Shown here: positions 10,722-64,000 of the stretch, piece after piece | Position numbering within the stretch: position 1 is the first letter of the stretch | Layout: each line of letters opens with the position of its first letter | Assembly (NCBI RefSeq): GCF_026213295.1 | Contig: NC_079417.1 | Coordinates: forward strand, 3,800,406-3,864,405 | Origin: Gadus chalcogrammus | Lineage: Eukaryota; Chordata; Actinopteri; Gadiformes; Gadidae | DNA length: 64,000 nt | Reading direction: 5' to 3' | Position numbers and translations under genes: made by a program | The notes under the pieces: model-generated | The model's database searches: none | Told to the model about the DNA's origin: nothing | Seen by the model: only the letters and a program-made list of their open reading frames with translations

Positions 10722-11870
10722 GACTTATTTGTCTTGTAGATCCCTTAGCTGTGTTGAAGCCTTGCTTGCATACATGTCCACTTACCCCATCAGTATAGCT
10801 TGGAATCGCGCGCAGATTTTTTAAAATATTTTTTTCCTTTTTAAGATTCTACTTTTAAAATAGGAGTCGCTTAATCAATTTTCAACCGTTTATCTTCGTT
10901 CAAACCATTTAGCAAATCTACACACTTGTATCTGCAATAATATCCAATTTCAATATCATTTCAACTTTATTCAGAATCAGTTTTAGTTTCATACCGGCTT
11001 CGTTTTCAGTTGGTTCATTGATTTACGTTGACGCTGGAGCGTGAGGACGTGCCAGATTGGGCGGTTTTTCCCCACTCTATTGAGCTACTTTTAATCACGC
11101 ACCGGCTCGCTATTCCCTTAAACACACAAACACAGTGCAGCAGGGCAATACATTTGACGTTTCAGATTTTTCCGTTCAATTGATTTTACATTTCTGCATT
11201 TTTAGCAATGCTTTACCCTTTTCATTCAGCTGTCACTTTATTTGTTTACAACAATTTACTTTCTCTTAAATGGTGTGCACGTTTACATTGTTTACTCCAT
11301 TTAGACATTTGTTCAAATCCCTTCACTTGATTTAAGCCATTTGACGTTACTCTATCTTAATCTATGTAGCTTTATTAAAAAATAATTTCAACCTCACTTT
11401 GTACTACAGCACTCACCGCATTTTCTAGTTTAACTTGGCCTCTCCAGCCAATCCTAAACTCTCCACGACCGTCACTCCCACTCACCTTTGTTACCTGTGT
11501 ATTCACTACTCGCAATGCAAACATTTCCCTGTAAGAATCATGTTCAGCCACTCACTGAATGTATCCGTGGTCATTTGATACCTGTACTTAATCATGATCA
11601 TACCCAAATGTTAAAATCAAATATTTTGCTGGCAGATGTGTCCTAAAAGTAAGTTTCTCTTCACCTGTGACATCCGGATGGTCTCACAACCCTAGGGTAG
11701 TGATGCCACAGCATCAAGCACAGGACAAGTCAAACGTTATATGTTCTTCAGTCTTTTAGATCACTTCCCAATAATTTAGTGAATCAAGTGAATTACCACA
11801 CAAGAAAGTTTTCCATAACTAACTACTGGCCAAGAGTAGTCAAGCACTGCACCGCAATCGTATTGGTTTA
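10722..11870. other. AT-rich non-coding DNA between the LTR element and the HMGN gene
   Basis: No exon, RNA gene or repeat family recognised. It probably lies beyond the 3' end of the HMGN transcript. Confidence 0.5.
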
Positions 11871-11873
11871 AGT

Positions 11874-12699
11874 TTTATTGAGTAAGAATTAAATAAGTTG
11901 CTCAATGATGCTACCAGACATAAAGAAAGCACAGAACAAATACCACCGGATGGACCCGAATTAACTTCACATTCACGGCTAAGACCTTACTGTACACGAT
12001 TCGAACAACGACCCATTTCTTAAAAAGAAACCTCAAGTGAATTTGGAACAATTTATTCAAGAACATTTAGAACCATGAGTCATAAAAAGTTTTTTTTCAC
12101 ACGAGCTACACAACATAATTTAAAAAGCTTCAGTCAACGTTCGGTCAAATGATAAACTTCACATCAGGTCACGGTGCTGGAGGTTGTTTTAAAAACTGTT
12201 GGCCAAATACGACGTCTTCCTTACGGGCCGGCGTTTACCCCGGTGTGGGCGAGCCAACATACAGTGTACGCTAGACGATCGCTATGCTAGTCCTGGTTCT
12301 TTAGTCGATGGGAGAACGCCACCACTTCCCGTGCCCCTCCCGCCGATACTTTAGTAACTCGCTTTAGCTGCCTTGAGATAACGTTTGGGATTGAAATTAA
12401 AAGATTCAAAAATCCACAATGTAGGAAAATATCTGTATTAATCAGCAGTTAAAAAAACAAGATTAGACAAGTTCGTATAACGTTACTTTTACAGGTAATG
12501 GACGGCATCCTTTAAAAATGACATTCAAAAATAAAAAATAAATTGGATATGAACATGAAAACCCCCCGCCCCCCACCCCCTCAACATCAAGTGCCCTAAA
12601 GACAACCCATAAAACATTTTTAATATAAAACTTGGTAAAAAATACTTGAATCTGTACAGTCACCAAGTACACACATGGAGGAAAACTTCAACCTTCGGC
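11874..12699 (-). other. Putative 3' UTR of the HMGN gene with AATAAA signals
   Basis: Minus-strand sequence after the TAG contains AATAAA at 12052-12057 and again at 11874-11879. Either would give a 3' UTR of about 0.65 or 0.83 kb, in keeping with the long 3' UTRs of HMGN genes. The end point is inferred. Confidence 0.4.
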
Positions 12700-15164
12700 C
12701 TATTTGGCGTCTCCTGCTGCCTCCACCTTTGGTGCCTGTGAATGAGATGAACCAGAGTTAGGGCTACCCACCAGACACCCAGAACACTGTCCTGGGATAC
12801 ACTCATCATCCTCATTCATTCAGTCCAGTAAATGCACCCCATTAATAAAGTCACATGCTACACCCCTCACTTCATCGTCATAATAAAGTCCTGTAATCAC
12901 CTGAATTGCATCATCAGTAAAACAAAGTCCTATACACAACCCTCCTGTCCAAACATACTCATTGAGTCGTCTACCACCCTTAAACATTGGTTAGTACACG
13001 TGTATCCATGTGGAGGTACACACCTCGGTCTTGGCGTCTCCGTTCTCAGCGGGGGCGGCAGCTTTCTTTCCCTTGGCTACCTTCTGCAAAACAAGTCCCT
13101 CAATTAACACCAATAACATGCAGACATCTTTATTTATACTAATAAACAGACCCTGAGCAACAATATCACAATATGTGATTATGTATTTAATATCAGGATG
13201 TTAATGTTAGTGTATAAGGGACCGAAGTCAAATTCATCGTTTGTTCGCAAACCTGGCCAATAAAGCTGAATCTGAATAATGATTATAGAGTATAATGATT
13301 AAATATAGCATTAAATAACTGATAATATTGTGATATGTATGTATTATAAGTCGATATGTCTATAATAACGTCATCAGTGATAACAGAATATGTATTTCGT
13401 AACAGTATCAAACAAATCGAAAACCGAATAGGTATCTAATCAGTCAATCAATCAATTCTTACTTTTGGTGCAGCCTTCTTGGCTACTTTAGCGGCTGGGT
13501 TGGCTGAGTCTGGCTTCTAGAAAGGAAAACAACATAACAGATGTGAGTTTTACTACAGAAATACACATTCACTAAGTAACACAAACTTGCATACTTTTAA
13601 GAAATGAAAATTCAATAATGAACAGGAAAGGTCTGTCTTACATCTGCCAAACGCGAAGACCTCCGGGCTGGCTGTAGAGGGAAACAATATTAGAACCATT
13701 CTGTAATTCTGCATACTTCAATCACTACACACATTGATGTTTGTAATATTATTATTCCACATCACAATGCTAATGGAATCACAATGCAAATTACTACATA
13801 CCGCAGCGGCAGTTTTGGCGTCATTCTGAAAAAGATAAAAAAATTAAAAATGTATTAGATTCACAAGAAATCAAACTGGTATTTTTCAATCTATCGGGGA
13901 AGGTCTGAATAACTTCAGTCGGTAACAGTTACAAACAAACTAGGGCTTAATGACGACAACATTGTAGTTTTACAGATAAATAACGTTAAACGTTATTTAT
14001 AAACATGATAACCATGAAACGAGTTGTTACAACGGTATTTTGATTAAGGTAAATATAAAAGTTCAGTGGAATAAAGTTAAAATAACTATGTAAAACCAAG
14101 TAATATAGATAATTATTAAGGCGCGTAAAGTGCACAGCGAGGACAAGTCTGTTGTCTCGAGCCTCACAAAGGGCTTCCCGCGCACATTCAAATTCAAACA
14201 TACCTCGCGCCGTCACCATGACATCGCTTTGGCGCGCAGACACTCTTTGTTGTGCTGTAGCCGACAGCTGCTCGCGAGATAACATTACAGAGCTCAACTA
14301 AAGGCATGGACCAACTATACATGATTTAACTATACCGAGCTTGTATTCGACCGGGAAAGCACCCATCTATAAAACCCGAGATGGTCTATAATTGAGAGTC
14401 AAAATAAGCTCCAAGAGACCGTCTCTGCCCCGTTTGCGATAATAACGTGTCGGTGTTATAGCGTGTTTATAACGTAACTACGGCACCACGAAGAGTCTCG
14501 TCGTAGCAAACTTAAGCTGTGATTGACCAAAAACAAAGTTTTACTGCACATTTCCCCTGCGCGCCTTTTTGATTATGAAAATATAATAATATGTCACCAC
14601 GCGTTATCCAAAGTCCGTGGTAAACACCGCATACGTTTACCGCTTCCCCAGCCCCCGCCGATTGTAAATACAACTATTAAGGTCAGTCGACCCTCCCCCC
14701 ATATCTACCAAGTTTAAAGGAAGCGCTTCTTCTAAGTTGCTGAAGTGAAGCGTAACGTTGTGAATCAAACATCGGAATATGTTGATTTAAAATGTGGTGT
14801 TTTTCTAAATCATCGAGGAAATAACGTCGGCCGACTAATATTATTATTGCGCGGGCAGGCTCATCATATGACGACCAAAGGCGCTGTCAATGCAACCAAA
14901 TAGAGCGCCAATATTTTGCATCGTGCGAATACGAACATCGGGAACTTGGATTTTAAGATTATTAATTATACGGCAATAGTGTGCAGATAAAATGCTACTT
15001 TGACTTGGATTTAGACCGTGTGTTCGATGCCTAATGAGGATCTCCACTGTTTGACCGCCATGTCAGCTCTTCTCTGGTCTGCAACCTAACCTAACCCTAA
15101 ACCCCTGTAAACAAAACAACGGAATTTATCGAAAATGTTTTTATCTTACCTTTCTTTTGGGCAT
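12700..15164 (-). CDS. hmgn2: High-mobility-group nucleosome-binding protein, HMGN2-like
   Basis: Six coding exons join in frame: 15150-15164, 13802-13825, 13642-13671, 13463-13516, 13024-13083 and 12700-12735, all with GT-AG borders. The product is 72 aa. It starts MPKRK, carries the nucleosome-binding core PARRSSRLAD encoded by a 30-nt exon (family RRSARLSA), then Lys/Ala/Pro-rich stretches, and ends GDAK as HMGN2 does. HMGN proteins bind the nucleosome acidic patch through RRSxRL and loosen chromatin in the nucleus. The six-exon layout with a 5-codon first exon is the HMGN family pattern. Proximity to dhdds recalls human 1p36.11, which supports hmgn2 over hmgn1 or hmgn3. Assignment within the family is less sure than the family itself. 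Confidence 0.88.
13215..13285 (+). mobile_element. LINE/SINE 3' tail in HMGN intron
   Basis: The text tttgttcgcaaacctggcc followed by aataaagctgaatctgaa is the common 3' tail of fish L2-type LINEs and their SINEs. Only the tail is present. Confidence 0.45.
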
Positions 15165-16251
15165 GATTGGTTTTGTTGGCGGACAGATTCAGCGGTAAAA
15201 AAATATAAATTAAGTGTAAGACTGCGTCGTCCTGGGAGATTTGACCACTATACCTCGGGAGTGTACGGTGGCGAGTGTAAATTCGACGCGACGTTTTAAT
15301 AGTTTATACATCGGAATATAAGAACGCAACCGGTTCCAACTGGTTCAGTATTTTTAAGTCACTCATTGGATGTCAATAAATCACGTGGTTTCGGGCACCG
15401 CCCATTCCTTAAAGAGACAGCGTCCCCAAAAGTTCCCCCAAACTCTCCAAGACTCGCCGGATGAAGTGGAGGCATTCCGTCATTTGTTAGACCTCCTCAG
15501 AATGTCACTCTTTAAGAATAGTTGTAGAATATTTACTTATATACTGTACTTACCAATGGTTGTTATACAAGGTTAGGACTTGATTTTGTTGTAATATAAT
15601 TCTATGGTCATTATAGAACATACAAAAAATTGCTTCATGAGTGGAGCAAACCCACATTTGCTATCGTTTTTAGTTTTACCAAACTTACTTCATGTTCTTC
15701 CACGATCTAAATACAATAAACCCCTCAAATTATTGAAAACAAAAGTACTGATGCAAGGAATTCAGAAAACATAACATGAATCAGGCCGCTTTTTACTAAC
15801 ATTAATATACATATAATCACAACATTAGCATCACTATCATTAAAGTTGGTCAAAATATAGTTCTGTAAACTGTCAACACAACAGCATAAAGAATGGCACG
15901 TTGTGCTTTCAGACCAAGCTCATTCTTATGGCTGGTGGCCTTAGTAACGTATTCCAAACATTTATATCTTTCTGCTCTGTCCCACGTGTCGAACACAACA
16001 GATTTATGAGCTACACCTTGACCAGTTTTGGACATTGAAACATTTTATCTACAAACATAAATACCCCTCTTACAGCCCCATAGGGGTCAAATTGCCCTCC
16101 TTCCGTCCTCGTAGAAATCACAGATAAAAAAAAAGAATCAACTTCGGCCCAGACTGTCTGACTGTCAGACCTCTCTTCCGGTTGCCATGGCAGCACAGAG
16201 GGGAAGAGGAAGTGGAGGGCGGGGGGGGGTGTTGGTTAGCACCGTGCTACG

Positions 16252-23663
<7,412 letters not shown>

Positions 23664-25025
23664 CTTCAACCATTAAACGCTGTGAAAGATATCCACCACA
23701 GGTAAGAGAATACAGCCATTGACCAGAGCACATTGACTGTGCTGAATGTCTAGGTCCTCCCATGTCAAAATTAATACATAGTAAATCCACATAAAGTAAA
23801 AGCTATACCTTTAAACAACAGAGGCTGATTTCAAGATCTGAAGCAAAACATTGGTAATTTTCATTCAAACCCTGCAGTTGTGCACTTGTCAATTGTAAAT
23901 GTATGATCACAAGACCTTTAGATAAATCATTGCATAAAAAACACACCAACCTACACAACGTCTCCAAGCAATGCTCCGATACATACAGCAAAACGCTGAT
24001 GCAACCCATTCGTTTACTGCTATTGAAATATCTCCAATACTTTAAAACACAATTATATCGCTAATACTTTAAACCCATTTCATATCTTCCAACTCACAGC
24101 TTTTACGCTGACGTCCTCTTCCTCATGCGAGGCAGTGACGCTGGCATATGTGCGGGGACGACTTCCGGTGAACGTTTTGGCAGATCTCCATGTCATGCGG
24201 ATAGGTTGTATTGGGGCGGCCACGTTACCGTAATAACCATGTTCCGAACTCTAAATAACGTTCACGCCAACATTCAACTTGAAATTACCAATGTATCTTA
24301 TGAATTAATTCTGCGCACTATTCAATGCTGTTAGAAAAACTTAAATTCTACTAGCATATTACCATAAACTACATTTCCATCTAGAATATCTTTAATGATC
24401 CCGGGGTTAAATTGTTTATGTTACAATCATTTGGCTCTAGAAAATAAAAACTTAGAAAATTGGAAATGTAGGTAAGAAATAAAATAATAACACATCGTAT
24501 TTGTCCTCAAGTAGAAGACTTGATATATTGTTTAATCTGTGGTGTCGTATCCGCAGTCTACCTCTGGGTGGAGACTGATAACCGAACTGGGCTTTTGAAT
24601 CTTTGGGAGGAGGAGAAGAAGCGTGGGGGTCTGGGGGCCTTTTTTGTTCGGCTGGAGAGTCCTGTCTGAGCGGCCAGCAGGAGCACAACACACCGCATAG
24701 GGACTGCATCTTCACCAACACTCTGCCACTGCGTTCTCCGCTGAACTGATAACCGCCCACAGGATCTATTTGAACACCACCACCAGGCTCGGAAACGTAC
24801 TGTTACTGGCCCTTTTGGATCCTGGGTCAACCTCCAGGTTTTATCCGCCGTTAGCCAGAGTTTTTGCTGCGGGGTCTGGGGGTGTGTTGGACAGCGGGCG
24901 GGCGTTCAGCTGCACGCTGCCTGGAGGGGGCTGGAAGTCCGATCCGCTGCCAGCCTGAAGCGGCCGGCGCGGTGGCCGCAGAACTTGGACTAGTCGGCCT
25001 GTATCCTCGCAGCTAAGTGGATGGG
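23664..25025. promoter_or_regulatory. Divergent dhdds / ago1 promoter interval
   Basis: dhdds (minus) and ago1 (plus) start codons face each other 1.36 kb apart. On the minus strand a likely non-coding dhdds exon 1 ends at 24098 (AAAGCT|GTGAGT). Near it are a CRE-like TGACGTC (24111-24117) and an ETS-like CTTCCGG (about 24160). The ago1 side (24880-25025) is GC-rich 5' UTR; tcctcgcag before the start codon might be an acceptor of a leader intron. A shared bidirectional promoter is an inference. Confidence 0.5.
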
Positions 25026-40011
<14,986 letters not shown>

Positions 40012-43000
40012 GCACCCGCCCTGACCTAGCCCGGGTATACCCACCCTGACCTAGCCCGGGTATACCCACCCTGACCTAGCCCGGGTGTACCCACCCTGAC
40101 CCAGCCCGGATATACCCAGGCTGCCTTGCGCGCGATTTCATTGCGCGCTGCTAGGCAGCCTGGATTCCATGGATCCGATTTTCGCCTGAGATAGGGAACC
40201 AATCACAGAACGGGGAGGGACAGCAAGACGACGACGACGACGTCTATGCGACACACCGAAGCTTGTAGTTTACGGATCCAAAATGGCAGCAGACGCGTTA
40301 CCTTTCGATGCAGCCTTAGATAGTGTTCTAAGTAGTTTAGAACGAACGTTTATTTTGAAAAAATTGCAACTTTCGGCGTTAACTCTTTCATTACCAAGAA
40401 GGATGTCTTTTCCCTGCTACCAACAGGCTTTGATTGGCTATGAGCTACGTACAGACTCATATGATAGACATTCGTAGCGCCCAATAAACGGCTCCGAGCA
40501 ATCGTAAACCACGCCTCAAATACAAGAAAATGAATGTGTGGTTCCCAGACCTCATCTCAATGTAGATTGAGATGAGGTCTGGCTTTAGCCAGGCTAACCC
40601 TGTCCCTGGCCCATGCCAAACCCCACTTTATCACTCCCATAGTGGGCATACAGCCCCCAGTATGCCCCTCCCCCAAGACCACCACCGCCGCCACCACAAT
40701 GGCCTCCATCACCATGCTTATCCCGGTTAGCCTTGGCTAGCTACATCGTGGCTAGCTACATCGCGGTTAGCAACGGTGTGGCTAGCTACACCAGGGTTAG
40801 CGGTGCCATCATACGTAAACCAGAACAAACTACAGAATCGAAGAACGCTTGTGAATATCATTGTTTTTATTGTTATTTTTTAATGTTACTCTCTGGCACT
40901 ATTGCTTTTTTATTTGATCTAATTTCAGACTTTGGGTTTTATTGACGTTACAGTATTGTATGCTTACTCCTCTGCACGTAAGGATGCAATGCGGACGGGA
41001 TGGTCAGAATCGAGATCTGAACCTCTACAGTTTCGACAGTTTCCATGGCGATACCTGAGGCTAGCTAGCTACTGCGGCTAGCTAATGCAGCGCCCAGGAG
41101 CCCACTACACACATACCTACCTATCACCTGAATCAATCGCCACCTTTTCTCATGTTTTTGTGTAATATTATTATTATTATCATTATTATTGTTTTAAATG
41201 CCTTGAAAAGTCTGTCATGGTACATTAGCACTTCGTACTAGCATGTAGAAGCCACTAGCCCTGCACAACAGCGTTTGTTAGCAAATGGGGTGCTAGCCCA
41301 CTGCTCTATATATGAGAATATGTGGTGCTAGCGTGAAGCGCTACATATGAGCATATGTGGTGCTAGCCCGCAATACTATGTATGAACCTATACAATGCAA
41401 GCCTACCACTCTAGGTATTGCCAAAATGAAGTGATAGCCTGCTACACTATATATCAGCATATGTTGTGCTAGCAAGCTGCCCTATGTATTAACCTATGTG
41501 GTGCTAGCGTGCAGTGCTACGTATAAAGAAAAGAAGGAGAAGCTGTAGCATATCATATGGCATATCATAGCATCGAGGCTACATGCTGTCGCGTGGCAGT
41601 TGGCCTAGTCCCTTAGAGATTTAGCCCATAGAGGAAGTTAGCGTTTAAATAGAGGGACCATTTAGCATCAAGTGTATGAGATGTTCTCGCACCTAAACCA
41701 GCATTCTCAACCAGCCAGACGATGCCACCTAACAGACTCCTAGCCAGGAGCAGAACCTGGGCGGCCCTTAGGGATAACGTGGCACTTTTTACTCATCTGA
41801 TCGTTTTACTGGGGGACCAGTAGTTTCTGTATGACGGAGGGGTAATCCAGATCTGATCTAGTCTGTTCAAAAAACCTCACTGCCCTCATACTTCCATGTC
41901 CGAACCCTGGAGGAACCAAGCTAACGGGCTAGCTATGGCAACTCTGTTAATATTATATCTGTTAGCGGCTCAGCGACCACTAAGTGCTGCACAGCGGAGC
42001 GCTATGTTAGCCAGACACCTTGCTGGCGCTTCTCTGCACATTGTCATGTGCCACACAATATCCAAGAACACACACACGCACACACACACACACACACAAA
42101 CAGTAGGCCTATACGCTTACACCGCACCAAACAGACCTTACCAGGAGATACTTGGCGGCAAACACAAACCTGGTTAATGCAAGCCCACTTACGCCAGATT
42201 TGCGAACACAAACCTTAGCGAGGACAAACTTAAGCTAACACAAGTCTGTTCTCGTCTTCCCCTCCTCTGCTCGTGTGCTCACCCCCCCCGAAACACCGAA
42301 CTTTCTCTCATCTTCCTGATCCTGCCTCTCTGCCGAGTCTCCCCCCCCCTCCCCCCTCCCTCCCCCCTCCCCAGGCCTGTGCTAGACCAGCCCCATTGGT
42401 GCGCTGTGTGCATGCAAGCAACACAGATAGGGGTCGGCTACAAGGGTCTGGGCCCCTCCTGAAGACCCCCCCCCCCTGCATGAGAGACACTCTCCAAGTA
42501 TCCTAAGCTGGTATCCTGAGCCTCCTCCTGAGTCGGCTCACAGCTGCCCGTCGTTCTGCCTCAGCGTGTCGCCGCGGTGACGGCGTCCCTTTTGTTTACG
42601 TCCTGTTTTTATGAATATGATTGTTATCGTCGATTAGTATTATGATCGTGTGTAGGTTGAGAGTCTATCTGCCCCCCCCCCCCCCCCCCCCCCCCCCCGT
42701 CTCGGCTCCTGTCTGACCGACGGTTTGATTCCCGCTGGGCTCGAGGGGACCACGGCAGCAGTGACGTTTGGACGTTTTTAAAAAAGAAAAAAAGAAATCA
42801 TGTTTATGAACTTGCGTAGTTGAAATGCCTTTATACTCCCTTTTACTGTTCCGGTATTGTGTCTGAGGTGATTTGTACATATTAATAGATATGAACCTGA
42901 TATGTATTTGGGCTCAGCGTTGCCCCACCTCGCCCTACCCCTCTTACTACTACTACAACCCAAACCAGATGCGGTTGTCCACGTATTGAAGCCACAAAGC

Positions 43001-43215
43001 ACCTTGTATACCGGGGTTCTCTACCCCCCCCTCGACCCCTGACCCCTGGATAGCAATACGACGCCACAGATCTCATCGCAGCACTTCCCCAGACACCAAC
43101 ACACAGCAGCCTACCTGGCCACTCTGTGTCTGTAATAATAATAATATTATGAGGCTATATCTGTTGGGAATGGTTATTTTTCAAAGAAAATAAAATGTGA
43201 TTTTTATATGAATCC
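40012..43215 (+). other. Putative ago1 3' UTR with poly(A) signal
   Basis: No exon follows the TGA. AATAAA at 43189-43194 is followed within about 30 nt by a GT-rich stretch, giving a 3.2-kb 3' UTR, in line with the long 3' UTRs of AGO genes. It contains four copies of a 26-bp repeat (ccctgacctagcccgggtat...) at 40018-40112, a DNA transposon at 40113-40598, gctagc-rich degenerate repeats at 40720-40800 and 41250-41530, and a C29 run at 42671-42699. Confidence 0.55.
40113..40598 (+). mobile_element. Non-autonomous DNA transposon with an internal 17-bp hairpin
   Basis: The ends share CCAGGCT-type inverted repeats (cccaggctgcct and the mirror of gccaggctaac). Near the left end is an imperfect palindrome around ttgcgcgc. 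Near the right end is a perfect 17-bp palindrome, CCAGACCTCATCTCAAT, with a 4-nt loop (40545-40582). An ATG at 40283 opens 64 codons (MAADALPFDAALDSVL...), perhaps the truncated start of a transposon-encoded protein; its family was not identified. Confidence 0.55.
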
Positions 43216-44322
43216 TGCCTTGTTTTTTGTTTTTTTAAGACTGAGTTTTCAATTAACTTGTCGATTTAGAGCTTGTTACTATAGTTTGTGTACATATTTT
43301 TATGATTATGGTGATTGATATGAAGCAATTATGTTCATTAGATTGAAAGGTTAATATTTGTTTATCTTTTTGGACAACAGGACGATTAATAATTGATCAT
43401 GGTCGGTCAACAATTGTAGATTACTGCATGCTTATTATGCCAACGTATATAATTGTACAAAATAATGAATTGATTAATATCGATTTAACGTGGGAGGAGT
43501 GGATACGAACGACGTCAGACGCCGGTGCCCCGCCTCTTCCCATCGCTGTCAGAAGAGGAAATATGACCATATTTAGACAGCAGCTGGAGTCCAGAGAGTT
43601 GATATGTCAGCTGGACTGGAACCACCGATAACTCGGCAAGGAGGGATTTAACTCGCGACCTGAATTTAGACTGAATCTTAACCTAGACTGTGCAATCCGG
43701 GATGTTTTGGACGCGTTCAGGACTTCCAGCGTCATCGGAATCCGCTTCCCTATGAGCTTGGGGTCGTGACAGCTTCCCCATATCGCGATAGGAGCGGTTT
43801 TGTCGCTACAACTTCAAACTATTCGGCACCTACTAGCCTAACCTATCGCTATAACCCGGTTTCTTACCCGGGTTTTGGAGTACCAGCATGTCTGTGTAAC
43901 CACTGTCAAGTTCCAGGATTGTCTGGGGAATGTGAGGACGCTGTTCTTACGGTTTGTGGACGGCGAGTGTCGTCTGATTTGTTTCTTACAGAATTTGGTT
44001 TTAGTCACTTTCCCCACCCCCCACCCCCAACGCCTGGCTACCGAGCTAGCAGACATGGCTAACAAAGTGTAGCTTGTGTTCACTGAGCCTTAAAAACACG
44101 GCTATGCCGACACGGCGACACCATAGAGCCCGGTAAATAGGAGTCCCGGTGACGGACTGCAGTAGAGCCCGGTGTGACAGTCAGCACGAGTGTGGTCGGA
44201 GGGCCAGGACGCCCCACCAGGACACGGCCCATCGCCGTGGGAGACAGCGGACCTTACGGAGGACGAGTTCCCAGCTTCAGACCGCTTAGGTCCCGGCAGA
44301 GACCGGGGCACTGACCTCATGA
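43216..44322 (+). promoter_or_regulatory. Intergenic / ago3 promoter and 5' UTR interval
   Basis: About 1.1 kb separates the inferred ago1 poly(A) site from the ago3 start. No coding exon is supported. A CRE-like gacgtcag lies at 43512-43519. An ATG at 44319 overlaps the ago3 start in another frame and ends at a TAA within the donor. Confidence 0.4.
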
Positions 44323-63920
<19,598 letters not shown>

Positions 63921-64000
63921 AAATATCTCTATATATATATATAAAATATATATATATATATTTGATGCTGTATTTATGGAGAGCTCTTTTAAGTGGGTGG

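Overview
The window is vertebrate genomic DNA, most probably from a teleost fish. The coding content is spliced: short exons with GT-AG borders lie in introns full of tandem repeats. The exons encode vertebrate-type Argonaute, DHDDS and HMGN proteins. Very long (TG)n/(CA)n arrays occur every few kilobases, with many minisatellites and short TIR elements typical of fish. The extreme tandem-repeat density recalls gadiform (cod-like) genomes, but that is an inference. ORF calls inside CA, TG, TGTC, CTC or proline-rich repeats are not genes. | Layout: (1) 1-6.6 kb is mostly non-coding, with one orphan minus-strand exon (682-814), a diverged inverted repeat (3162-4023) and a degraded LINE piece. 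(2) 6650-10721 is a broken LTR retrotransposon. It has two LTRs, a polypurine tract, a gag-like fragment and three proline-rich minisatellites. A reverse-oriented solo LTR sits inside it, and a LINE 3' end sits inside its 3' LTR. (3) 12.7-15.2 kb holds a complete small HMGN gene (hmgn2-like) on the minus strand. (4) 16.25-23.66 kb holds complete dhdds on the minus strand, 8 coding exons, 335 aa. (5) 25.03-40.01 kb holds complete ago1 on the plus strand, 19 coding exons, 859 aa, head-to-head with dhdds across about 1 kb. (6) 44.32-59.08 kb holds complete ago3 on the plus strand, 19 coding exons, 862 aa, with a 3' UTR running almost to the window end. | Functionally, ago1 and ago3 are tandem paralogues for miRNA-guided silencing. 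Ago3 keeps the DEDH slicer tetrad, while Ago1 has Arg at the fourth position. dhdds makes the polyprenyl precursor of dolichol with NUS1. The HMGN protein binds nucleosomes. | The most unusual feature is a set of minisatellites whose repeat unit contains an exon edge with its splice site. They precede exon 9 in both ago1 and ago3 and follow exon 7 of dhdds. In ago3 the 48-bp unit is open in frame with the exon and offers seven extra upstream acceptors, each adding 16 residues. Other notable points are near-identical ago1/ago3 tracts that run into introns (gene conversion), a 265-nt adenine-free tract before ago1 exon 5 (forcing a distant branch point), and several splice sites abutting (TG)n/(CA)n.
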